DNA of 64,000 nt from Bog-950 sp046329535 (GTDB lineage: Bacteria; Bacteroidota; Bacteroidia; Chitinophagales; LD1): positions 806,001-870,000 of the forward strand of contig JAXLUN010000001.1 of NCBI GenBank assembly GCA_046329535.1, given 5' to 3'. A program made the translations under genes and the position numbers. Within the stretch, counting starts at the first letter, position 1, and each line of letters opens with the position of its first letter. Of the stretch, positions 1 through 6,842 are shown piece by piece. The notes beneath the pieces are model-generated. The model was given only the letters and a program-made list of their open reading frames with translations, was not told where the DNA came from and did not search any database.

Positions 1-1
1 G

Positions 2-316
2 TTTGCAGCTGCCGAGGAGAAAGACCCCTCCATTAATATTCTTGATGTCCGCAAACAGAGTGAGTATACTTCAGAGCATATTGTAAATGCGGTTAATGCC
101 CCTTTAGATTATGTAAATGATAGCATGGCAATGGTAGATAAGCACAAGACTTATTATGTGCACTGTGCGGGCGGTTATCGCTCTATGATATTCGCTTCTA
201 TTCTGAAAGCAAGAGGGTATAATAACTTGATAGATGTAGATGGAGGGTTCAGTGCTATCAAGGAAAGTGGCAAATTCAAGGTAACCGATTATGTGTGTCC
301 ATCAACCATGCTGTAA
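2..316 (+). CDS. Rhodanese-domain C-terminus of a larger protein, probably MBL-fold/rhodanese (partial)
   Basis: The reading frame is open from the left edge, so the start lies outside the window. The 104 visible residues form one rhodanese domain: an ILDVR strand near the start, an EH..AVNAP segment, and the active loop HCAGGYRS, whose Cys would carry the persulfide. The C-terminus (YVCPSTML) holds one more Cys. In Bacteroidota such a domain often ends an MBL-fold hydrolase with one or two rhodanese domains (family knowledge); the MBL part cannot be seen here. It is followed after 3 bases by a small membrane protein and then two more rhodaneses, so it probably starts or continues a sulfane-sulfur operon. 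Confidence 0.8.
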   Translation, partial: FAAAEEKDPSINILDVRKQSEYTSEHIVNAVNAPLDYVNDSMAMVDKHKTYYVHCAGGYRSMIFASILKARGYNNLIDVDGGFSAIKESGKFKVTDYVCPSTML

Positions 317-319
317 TAT

Positions 320-517
320 ATGTTAGCTACTATAAATAAATACCGGCTGACTATGGCTGGTGTAATATTAGGAGCCATTGCAGGTTACCTTTACTATCAT
401 TTTGTTGGTTGCGCCAGTGGTACCTGTATGATAACATCTAAGCCTATTAACAGCACTTTGTATGGTGCCTTGATGGGAGGTCTATTCTTAAATATGTTTC
501 AAAATGAAAAGCAATAA
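320..517 (+). CDS. Small membrane protein, DUF6132-like
   Basis: 65 residues with two hydrophobic segments (about residues 11-28 and 46-59), separated by a loop with a Cys pair (GCASGTC) followed by MITSKPINSTLYGA. This GC.SGTC.ITS pattern resembles the DUF6132 family of Bacteroidota, which travels with rhodanese genes; that assignment is from memory. It starts 3 bases after the upstream rhodanese stop, so the two are probably co-transcribed. The two Cys may take part in thiol or persulfide chemistry at the membrane, but no function is known. Confidence 0.7.
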   Translation: MLATINKYRLTMAGVILGAIAGYLYYHFVGCASGTCMITSKPINSTLYGALMGGLFLNMFQNEKQ

Positions 518-541
518 ATATTAATTACTAAAAAAAGAATC

Positions 542-820
542 ATGGAAAACATTGCAGATTTAATCAAATCGGGAGAAGCTAAAATTATTGACGTAAGAAC
601 TCCGGCTGAATTTATGGGTGGTCACGTTGCAGGAAGCATCAATATTCCACTTCAGGAAATACCGGAGCATCTGGATGAGTTGAAAGAAATGAAAAACATT
701 GTGCTGTGCTGTGCATCGGGTAACCGTAGCGGACAGGCCACTCGTTTTTTAAAAGAGAACGGAATTAACTGTCAGAACGGAGGTTCCTGGCTGGATGTGA
801 ATTGTCATTGTAATAACTAA
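542..820 (+). CDS. Single-domain rhodanese sulfurtransferase
   Basis: 92 residues making one complete rhodanese fold: IIDVRTPAEF near residue 15, the GH..GSINIPL strand-turn, and the active loop CCASGNRS near residue 58, with an extra Cys directly before the catalytic Cys. The C-terminus carries a further Cys pair (NCHC). There is no signal peptide, so it is probably cytoplasmic. Single-domain rhodaneses move sulfane sulfur between thiols, cyanide or thioredoxin-like partners. It is the second of four rhodanese modules in 2.4 kb, and the gene following the next one is also a membrane protein rich in Cys. Confidence 0.88.
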   Translation: MENIADLIKSGEAKIIDVRTPAEFMGGHVAGSINIPLQEIPEHLDELKEMKNIVLCCASGNRSGQATRFLKENGINCQNGGSWLDVNCHCNN

Positions 821-833
821 ACAGGGAGGCATT

Positions 834-1148
834 ATGCTAAATACTATTAAACAACTTTTTGGACTTGGACCATCGGTAGATTACCGTGAACTGATGAAGC
901 AAGGAGCAACTATTATTGATGTTAGAACTAAAGCAGAGTATCAACAGGGGCATATTAAAGGTTCAGTTAATATTCCATTAAATAGCCTGAGTGCATACTA
1001 TTCAAAAATTAAGAAAGGAAGTCCTGTTATTACCTGCTGTGCATCTGGAATGCGAAGCGGACAAGCTAAAAGCATGCTGAAGCAAAACGGCTTTACCGAG
1101 GTACACAATGGCGGAGGCTGGATGAGTTTGAAAAGTAAAATCAGCTAG
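834..1148 (+). CDS. Single-domain rhodanese sulfurtransferase
   Basis: 104 residues, one rhodanese domain: IIDVRTKAEY near residue 26, GH..GSVNIPL, and the loop CCASGMRS near residue 65. It is clearly related to the gene at 542-820 (same double-Cys active loop and a matching GGSW/GGGW segment after it), which points to tandem duplication. It starts 13 bases after that gene and ends 3 bases before the next, so all are likely in one transcript. No signal peptide is seen. Confidence 0.88.
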   Translation: MLNTIKQLFGLGPSVDYRELMKQGATIIDVRTKAEYQQGHIKGSVNIPLNSLSAYYSKIKKGSPVITCCASGMRSGQAKSMLKQNGFTEVHNGGGWMSLKSKIS

Positions 1149-1151
1149 ATA

Positions 1152-1403
1152 ATGGAAACACTCAGACAGCAGCTTTTTACCGGATGGCACTTCATGCGCT
1201 GGTTAAGACTTGGTATAGGTATTTACATAGCTATACAGGCCGTTATGATGAAAGATACTATTATGGGATTTTTCAGTGCCATCTTTCTGGTTCAGGCTTT
1301 TACCAATACCGGATGTTGCGGTACACAGGCTTGTGCAGTGCCGAAAAAAAACTCTCAATTGAAGAATTCAGAAACAGTAGAATTTGAAGAAATCAAAAAA
1401 TAG
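1152..1403 (+). CDS. Small Cys-rich membrane protein of the rhodanese cluster
   Basis: 83 residues. A basic N-terminus (MRWLRLGIG) leads into one or two membrane segments (about residues 18-52), followed by a Cys cluster GCCGTQAC and a charged tail. I do not recognise a named family with certainty; it recalls the short transmembrane tail proteins that accompany rhodaneses (YgaP-like membrane part). Three Cys at the membrane face, between a rhodanese and a thioredoxin, suggest a role in thiol or sulfur relay, but that is inference from position. Confidence 0.65.
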   Translation: METLRQQLFTGWHFMRWLRLGIGIYIAIQAVMMKDTIMGFFSAIFLVQAFTNTGCCGTQACAVPKKNSQLKNSETVEFEEIKK

Positions 1404-1410
1404 TAATTGT

Positions 1411-1725
1411 ATGGAAACAAAAGAAAAAGCAAAGTCTTTTAACGAACTAATTAACTCAGAAGTGCCGGTGCTAGTAGATTTTTCTGCCGAATGGTGCGGT
1501 CCGTGTAAAATGATGGGTCCTATATTGCATGAGTTAGCGGGTAAAATTGATGGCAAAGCGAGTATCATTAAAATTGATGTGGATAGAAACCCTCAGGCGG
1601 CCAGTGCTTATAAAATACAAGGCGTACCAACTTTAATTCTATTTAAAAAAGGAGAAGTAAAATGGAGACAGAGCGGAGTAGTGCCTGCCGATTACTTAAA
1701 ACAGATAATAGAACAACATGCGTAA
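1411..1725 (+). CDS. trxA: Thioredoxin
   Basis: 104 residues with the standard thioredoxin fold and the catalytic motif WCGPCK near residue 29, followed by the cis-Pro segment GVPTLILFKKG. The start is set at the ATG at 1411 (METKEKAKSF): an earlier in-frame TTG at 1384 would overlap the upstream gene and adds residues unlike any thioredoxin. There is no signal peptide, so it is cytoplasmic. It lies between Cys-rich and rhodanese genes and overlaps the following gene by 8 bases. It may reduce the persulfides made by the neighbouring rhodaneses. Confidence 0.9.
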   Translation: METKEKAKSFNELINSEVPVLVDFSAEWCGPCKMMGPILHELAGKIDGKASIIKIDVDRNPQAASAYKIQGVPTLILFKKGEVKWRQSGVVPADYLKQIIEQHA

Positions 1726-2434
1726 GCCAATAAAAAATTTCGATGGCTTTATTCTTTTGTTGTTAGTTGTCTGGCTAACCTCTTGCAATAACTCTTCTCC
1801 GTCAGCAACTAATCTTTCTGCTGAAGAATTTTCAGTTAAACTCAAGCAGCAAACTTCTGCACAACTTATCGATGTTCGTACTGCCGAAGAGTTTTCGAAG
1901 GGACACTTGACGGATGCTTTGAATATAGATTGGAATGGTGAAGACTTTGAAAAGGAAGTTTCAAAACTGGATAAAAGCAAACCTGTTTATGTGTATTGTT
2001 TAAGCGGAGGAAGAAGCGCCTCAGCAGCGGCCCAAATGCGGGAAAATGGCTTTGTTACCGTTTACGAGATGGATGGAGGTATAATGAAATGGCGCGCAGC
2101 AGGATTACCTGAAACTACAAAAGCAGATGTTGTTTCACCCGGAATGAGTTTGACGGATTACAATCAATTACTTGATACAGATAAACTAGTTCTGGTAGAC
2201 TTTTATGCAGATTGGTGCGCTCCATGTAAAAAAATGGCTCCCTATCTGGAGGAGTTGAAAACAGAAGAAGCAGACAGAATGGTAGTTGTAAGAGTAAACG
2301 CAGATGATAATCAGTCGCTTTGCAAGGAACTCAAAATTGATGCTCTGCCGACTTTGATTCTATACAAAAAGCAGGATATTGTTTGGAAGAATACCGGCTT
2401 TATTGAAAAGGACGATGTCTTGCAACATTTATAA
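1718..2434 (+). CDS. Lipoprotein with fused rhodanese and thioredoxin domains
   Basis: 238 residues. A lipoprotein signal (hydrophobic stretch ending in LTSC at about residue 23) is followed by a rhodanese domain (IDVRTAEEF, active loop YCLSGGRS) and then a thioredoxin domain (FYADWCAPCKKMAP, cis-Pro segment DALPTLILY). Sulfurtransferase and reductant are therefore joined in one envelope-anchored chain, so persulfide could pass from the rhodanese Cys to the CAPC dithiol. Its start overlaps trxA by 8 bases, which indicates translational coupling. Its fold order mirrors the separate cytoplasmic rhodanese and thioredoxin genes just upstream. Confidence 0.88.
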   Translation: MRKPIKNFDGFILLLLVVWLTSCNNSSPSATNLSAEEFSVKLKQQTSAQLIDVRTAEEFSKGHLTDALNIDWNGEDFEKEVSKLDKSKPVYVYCLSGGRSASAAAQMRENGFVTVYEMDGGIMKWRAAGLPETTKADVVSPGMSLTDYNQLLDTDKLVLVDFYADWCAPCKKMAPYLEELKTEEADRMVVVRVNADDNQSLCKELKIDALPTLILYKKQDIVWKNTGFIEKDDVLQHL

Positions 2435-2471
2435 TAGTTAGAATAATTATTAAACACTAAAACGAATTACA

Positions 2472-2909
2472 ATGAGCACAGAGCATACTTATGAGGTATC
2501 TGTAAAATGGGATGCAGATAGAAAAGGGACAATGAGTTCGCCAGAATTAGTAACCTCCATTGAAGTAGCAACTCCACCACAATTCCCCAAAGGTATGGAA
2601 GGTATATGGTCACCTGAGCACCTTTTTACCGCGGCTGTGAGCAGTTGTTTGATGACCACATTTTTATCTATTGCAGAAAATTCAAAACTGGAATTCACGC
2701 ACTTTGATGTAAAGAGCAAAGGTCTTCTTGAACAAGTGGACGGCAAGTTTATGATGACTAAGGTTCTACTCTACCCGGTAGTTACTCTGGTTAATGAGAA
2801 AGATCGGGAAAGGGCCGAGCGGATTCTTCAAAAATCTGAAGCCAACTGTTTAATCTCCAATTCAGTTAAATCAACGGTTGAAATGCAATCAACCATACTG
2901 GTAGCTTAA
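2472..2909 (+). CDS. OsmC-family peroxide/thiol protein
   Basis: 145 residues with the OsmC/Ohr pattern: an N-terminal beta region (YEVSVKWDADRKG), the first redox Cys in AAVSSCLMTTFL (about residue 60), and the second in EANCLISNSVK (about residue 126). The family reduces organic hydroperoxides or handles related electrophiles with this Cys pair. It is the last gene before a strong terminator, 37 bases after the rhodanese-thioredoxin lipoprotein. That position fits a role in thiol or sulfur stress, which is inferred from context. Confidence 0.85.
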   Translation: MSTEHTYEVSVKWDADRKGTMSSPELVTSIEVATPPQFPKGMEGIWSPEHLFTAAVSSCLMTTFLSIAENSKLEFTHFDVKSKGLLEQVDGKFMMTKVLLYPVVTLVNEKDRERAERILQKSEANCLISNSVKSTVEMQSTILVA

Positions 2910-2920
2910 GCTGCCAGTAT

Positions 2921-2974
2921 GTATTAAAAAAGATGAGGCTCTGCCATATGGCAGAGCCTCATCTTTTTTAATAC
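2921..2974 (+). terminator. Perfect 54-base palindromic terminator after the OsmC gene
   Basis: Positions 2921-2974 are perfectly self-complementary around CATATG at 2945-2950. The GC-rich part (GATGAGGCTCTGCC) is flanked by an A-run on the left and a T-run on the right, as in a bidirectional intrinsic terminator. A second, imperfect inverted repeat (2894-2921) overlaps the osmC stop codon just before it. Confidence 0.85.
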
Positions 2975-3011
2975 CTGATGAATAAGTGAAAAACAATTAA
3001 AATCACTTTTA

Positions 3012-3025
3012 CTGATTAAAATCAT
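3012..3025 (+). promoter_or_regulatory. CRP/FNR-type operator upstream of the cbb3 operon
   Basis: The 14 bases read CTGAT-TAAA-ATCAT, matching the FNR core TGAT-N4-ATCA exactly. The centre (3018.5) lies 59.5 bases before the last G of the TACATTTG element at 3071-3078, a class I activator distance. Similar dyads occur at 13956, 52857, 62235 and 62257. Confidence 0.65.
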
Positions 3026-3070
3026 GCACTTCGCCTGTTTTAAGTCATAAGCCTGCCTATACCACGCTAA

Positions 3071-3078
3071 TACATTTG
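3071..3078 (+). promoter_or_regulatory. Bacteroidota -7 promoter element of the cbb3 operon
   Basis: TACATTTG is a perfect match to TAnnTTTG, the -7 box used by the primary sigma factor of Bacteroidota. Transcription would begin about 5 bases later, leaving a leader of roughly 20 bases before ccoS at 3101. Confidence 0.6.
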
Positions 3079-3100
3079 TCACGTCTTAAAAGCCTTACAA

Positions 3101-3271
3101 ATGAGTGTGTTATTTATTCTTATCGGAGCAAGTTTACTGTTGGCTGTAGGCTTCTTGATTGCCTTTATGGTAAGTGTAAAAAGCGGCCAATTCGATGATG
3201 AATATACACCATCTGTAAGAATTCTATTTGACGATAAGCCAATATCTTCTTCACCCAAAACCAAACCTTAA
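3101..3271 (+). CDS. ccoS: Cbb3 oxidase assembly protein CcoS
   Basis: 56 residues: an N-terminal membrane helix (VLFILIGASLLLAVGFLIAF) followed by a short tail containing GQFDDEYTPSVRILFDD. CcoS homologues typically have one helix and then a SGQFDD..P..R.L.DD segment, which is seen here. CcoS is needed for heme and copper insertion into cbb3 oxidase. The gene ends 3 bases before ccoNO and follows an FNR-type operator and TAnnTTTG box. In many genomes ccoS trails the copper ATPase gene ccoI; ccoI is not in this window. Confidence 0.88.
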   Translation: MSVLFILIGASLLLAVGFLIAFMVSVKSGQFDDEYTPSVRILFDDKPISSSPKTKP

Positions 3272-3274
3272 TTT

Positions 3275-5422
3275 ATGGTAGTAGAAAAATTCAGTTACGA
3301 CAACAAGATCGTACGCAACTTCGCCTTCGCCTCCTTTATATGGGGCTTAGTAGGCATGTTGGTAGGGGTAATAGTAGCCTTGCAGCTGATATTCCCTCAG
3401 TTAAATTTTATTGAATACGCCACCTTTGGTCGTTTACGGCCTCTGCACACTAATGCGGTGATTTTTGCATTTGTGGGCAACGGTATATTTATGGGCGTTT
3501 ACTACTCGCTCCAGCGCTTGTGTAAAGCAAGAATGTGGAACGATGTATTGAGTCAGATCCACTTTTGGGGCTGGCAGTTAATTATTGTTTTGGCAGCAGC
3601 TACTTTAGTGCTGGGTATTTCTACCGGAAAAGAATATGCCGAGTTAGAGTGGCCAATAGATATTTTAATCACATTGATATGGGTCGTTTTCGGACTGAAT
3701 ATGTTCGGAACCATATTAACCAGAAGAGAGAGACATCTGTATGTAGCCATCTGGTTTTTTATAGCAACCTGGATTACCGTTGCTATGCTGCATATTGTCA
3801 ACTCTCTGGAACTTCCAATTTCATTTTTGAAAAGCTACTCCATCTATGCAGGGGTTCAGGATGCATTAGTGCAGTGGTGGTATGGTCATAATGCCGTTGC
3901 ATTCTTCCTCACTACTCCTTATTTGGGTTTGATGTACTACTTCCTGCCTAAAGCTGCTAATCGCCCGGTATACTCTTATCGTTTATCAATCATTCACTTC
4001 TGGGCGCTCATATTTTTATATATCTGGGCAGGCCCTCACCACTTGTTGTTTACTGCTTTGCCTGACTGGGCACAATCGCTCGGAACGGTTTTCTCTGTTA
4101 TGTTGATTGCTCCAAGTTGGGGTGGTATGATTAACGGTTTATTGACTCTTCGTGGTGCATGGGATAAAGTTCGTGACGATGTTGTTTTGAAGTTTTATGT
4201 GATAGCTGTTACCGCCTACGGTATGGCAACTTTCGAAGGCCCTATGCTTTCGGTGAAGAGTGTAAATGCTATTTCACACTACACTGACTGGACAATTGCT
4301 CACGTTCACGTTGGTGCTTTAGGATGGAACGGTTTCTTAACTTTTGGTATTCTGTTCTGGTTAATACCTAAGTTATTCCGTACGGAATTGTATTCACGCA
4401 AACTGGCGAATATTCACTTCTGGGTAGGTACGCTAGGCATTCTGTTCTATGCTGTTCCAATGTATTGGGCCGGATGGACTCAATGGTCATTACTTCGTCA
4501 GTTTACTCCGGAAGGTATCTTGAAATATCCTAACTTTTTGGAGACATTAAATGTTATCATGCCGATGTATTACATGCGAGCATTTGGTGGAACATTGTAT
4601 CTGTTAGGTGCTTGTGTAGGCGTTTATAATCTGGTTAAGACTGCTCAACAGGGTTCTTTCTTAGCCAATGAAGAAGCAGAAGCTCCTGCTTTAGCTAAAA
4701 ACTATGAAACTCATAGCAGTGAACACTGGCATAGATGGATTGAGAGAAGACCTATACAAATGCTGATTGTGGCTTTTGTACTGGTTGCTATTGGCGGTAT
4801 CATTGAGTTTATGCCAACATTTCTGATTAAATCCAACATACCGACCATTGCTAGTGTTAAACCATATACTCCACTTGAGTTGCAAGGGCGAGATTTATAT
4901 GTGCGTGAAGGGTGTTATGTGTGCCACTCACAAATGGTACGTCCGTTCAGAGAAGAGGTTGCCCGTTATGGTGAATATTCTAAGGCAGGTGAGTTTGTTT
5001 ATGATCATCCGTTTCAGTGGGGTTCAAAGAGAACCGGCCCGGATTTGGCTCGTGAGGGTGTGGGTAATATGAAAAAATCGGATTCATGGCACTACAACCA
5101 CTTAGACGATCCTCGTTCAGTTTCTGATAAGTCTATCATGCCATCGTATGCGCATATGATTGATCGCGACTTGGATATTTCAAATACTGATAAGAAAATC
5201 AGAGCCATGCAAACCTTGGGTGTTCCATACCCTGACGGCTATGATAAAATAGCTAATCAGGATTTGGAAAAGCAGGCAAAGGTGATTCAGGAAAGTTTGA
5301 AAAAGGATGGAGTTGAATGCAGCGAAAAGAAAGAAATCATTGCCATTATCGCCTATCTGCAACGTCTGGGTAAGGATATTACCGTAGAGAATGCTCAACA
5401 GGCTAATGCTGAAATCAAATAG
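3275..5422 (+). CDS. ccoNO: Cbb3-type cytochrome c oxidase, fused subunits I and II
   Basis: 715 residues. Residues 1 to about 460 are the multi-helix CcoN heme-copper oxidase core with histidine-bearing helices (for example HTNAVIFAF, QWWYGHNAVAFFLT, AGPHHLLFT, AHVHVGALGWNG). From about residue 490 a single helix leads into a CcoO domain with one c-type heme site, C547-x-x-C550-H551, followed by QMVRPF and a downstream Met (SIMPSYAHM) that could be the axial ligand. Subunits I and II are separate in Proteobacteria; the fusion is common in Bacteroidota. It is the catalytic subunit of the high-affinity terminal oxidase and is first after ccoS. Confidence 0.97.
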   Translation: MVVEKFSYDNKIVRNFAFASFIWGLVGMLVGVIVALQLIFPQLNFIEYATFGRLRPLHTNAVIFAFVGNGIFMGVYYSLQRLCKARMWNDVLSQIHFWGWQLIIVLAAATLVLGISTGKEYAELEWPIDILITLIWVVFGLNMFGTILTRRERHLYVAIWFFIATWITVAMLHIVNSLELPISFLKSYSIYAGVQDALVQWWYGHNAVAFFLTTPYLGLMYYFLPKAANRPVYSYRLSIIHFWALIFLYIWAGPHHLLFTALPDWAQSLGTVFSVMLIAPSWGGMINGLLTLRGAWDKVRDDVVLKFYVIAVTAYGMATFEGPMLSVKSVNAISHYTDWTIAHVHVGALGWNGFLTFGILFWLIPKLFRTELYSRKLANIHFWVGTLGILFYAVPMYWAGWTQWSLLRQFTPEGILKYPNFLETLNVIMPMYYMRAFGGTLYLLGACVGVYNLVKTAQQGSFLANEEAEAPALAKNYETHSSEHWHRWIERRPIQMLIVAFVLVAIGGIIEFMPTFLIKSNIPTIASVKPYTPLELQGRDLYVREGCYVCHSQMVRPFREEVARYGEYSKAGEFVYDHPFQWGSKRTGPDLAREGVGNMKKSDSWHYNHLDDPRSVSDKSIMPSYAHMIDRDLDISNTDKKIRAMQTLGVPYPDGYDKIANQDLEKQAKVIQESLKKDGVECSEKKEIIAIIAYLQRLGKDITVENAQQANAEIK

Positions 5423-5444
5423 AAAACAACTAAACTAAAAAGAC

Positions 5445-5633
5445 ATGTTCTCATTTATTAAAAAGTATGCAGAGTCAATGTCGGGGGTAGATATATATCC
5501 CAACATAGCCTTGTTTCTGTTTGTCAGTGTTTTTATAGCTATGGTCATTTTTGCTATCAAGGCCGATAAAAACTATATCCATGAACTGGAGCAGCTTCCG
5601 CTAAATGATAATCTGCACGAAGAACACATTTAA
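5445..5633 (+). CDS. ccoQ: CcoQ-like small subunit of cbb3 oxidase
   Basis: 62 residues with one transmembrane helix (about residues 20-39, IALFLFVSVFIAMVIFAIKA) and a charged C-terminal tail (NYIHELEQLPLND). Size, topology and position between ccoNO and ccoP fit CcoQ/FixQ, which stabilises the CcoP-CcoNO complex. Sequence conservation in this family is low, so the call rests mainly on context. It begins 22 bases after ccoNO. Confidence 0.8.
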   Translation: MFSFIKKYAESMSGVDIYPNIALFLFVSVFIAMVIFAIKADKNYIHELEQLPLNDNLHEEHI

Positions 5634-5655
5634 TCAACTAAAAAAATTAAAACCA

Positions 5656-6813
5656 ATGACTATGATATCATTGCTAAATAGAAAGATAAAAAATAAGATA
5701 GCACTAAGTGCTATCGCCCTGTTACCTGTTGCAGGTTTGTTTGCACAGGATGCTGCGGTTGCTACTGCAGCTGCACCGGCTGAACCAGGAGTTAATCCAT
5801 TGTGGTGGCTGATAATAGGGATTATGATAACACTGCTTTTTGCCATTTTGGTTTTAAGCAATGTATTACTTAACCTGGCTAAACTGACCGTTGAAAAAGG
5901 TAAAGCATCAAAAGTAGTGTCGCTCATATTGATGTTACTTGTTTCATCGGCAGGATTTTCCCAAGAGGCTGCTAAGGCACCAGTAGTTGCTTCATCTCCT
6001 CTAGGGGATTGGAATTTTATTATGGCGGCTGTGGTATTACTGGCAGAAATCAGTGTTGTAATAATTCTGGTTTTCAGAATACAATCTATGCTTTCAGCTC
6101 TTTCAGATAAAAAAGAAGAAAAGAAGGCATTGAGTATTGAGTTGCCTAAAATATTTGACAACCTGAATGCTTCAGTAGCGGTAGAGAAAGAGTCAGATAT
6201 TCTTCTTGATCATAATTATGATGGTATTCATGAGTTGGATAACGCATTGCCGCCTTGGTGGAAATACGGATTCTACTTAACTATTGTATGGGCTATTGGC
6301 TACTACGCATACTATACAATTGGAGGTGGCCCGTCAAGCCATGATGAATACATTGCTTCAGTTGAACAGGGGAAAGCTGAGGTTGCTGAGTTTATGAAGA
6401 AAAATGCATTGAATGTAGATGAGAACACGGTAACCATGGGCGATGCTACCGCAATTGCAGAGGGTAAAAAAATATTTGGAGAAAACTGTATCGCTTGTCA
6501 TGGCTCCAATGCTGAAGGCAATGCGGTAGGGCCTAATCTTACAGATGATTATTGGATACATGGTGGTTCATTGCCGGATGTATTCAAGTCAATTAAATAC
6601 GGATGGGTGGCTAAAGGTATGCGCTCTTGGAAAGAGGCATTTTCTCCTGTTCAGATTCAGCAATTGGCAAGCTATGTAAAGTCTGTCAAGGGATCTAATC
6701 CGGCTAATGCCAAGGCACCACAGGGCGATTTATATCAGGAGGGAGCAACACCCGTGGCAGCAGATTCAACATCTACAGTTGCTACGGATTCAACAGCTAC
6801 TGTAACTAAGTAA
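5656..6813 (+). CDS. ccoP: Cbb3 oxidase diheme-type subunit III homologue (single heme c)
   Basis: 385 residues. The N-terminal third holds two similar halves, each a signal-like hydrophobic segment ending in AG.F.Q(D/E)AA, a Pro/Ala loop and a membrane helix. Then comes the FixP/CcoP N-terminal motif (LPPWWKYGFYLTIVWAIGYYAYY, about residues 200-222 by position) and one cytochrome c domain with C278-x-x-C281-H282. Proteobacterial CcoP has two hemes; only one is seen here, as often in Bacteroidota. The start is placed at ATG 5656; an upstream in-frame ATG at 5605 lies inside ccoQ. It passes electrons to CcoNO. Confidence 0.93.
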   Translation: MTMISLLNRKIKNKIALSAIALLPVAGLFAQDAAVATAAAPAEPGVNPLWWLIIGIMITLLFAILVLSNVLLNLAKLTVEKGKASKVVSLILMLLVSSAGFSQEAAKAPVVASSPLGDWNFIMAAVVLLAEISVVIILVFRIQSMLSALSDKKEEKKALSIELPKIFDNLNASVAVEKESDILLDHNYDGIHELDNALPPWWKYGFYLTIVWAIGYYAYYTIGGGPSSHDEYIASVEQGKAEVAEFMKKNALNVDENTVTMGDATAIAEGKKIFGENCIACHGSNAEGNAVGPNLTDDYWIHGGSLPDVFKSIKYGWVAKGMRSWKEAFSPVQIQQLASYVKSVKGSNPANAKAPQGDLYQEGATPVAADSTSTVATDSTATVTK

Positions 6814-6842
6814 AAAAACAAAAGCAAGAAGAGGGTAAAGGT

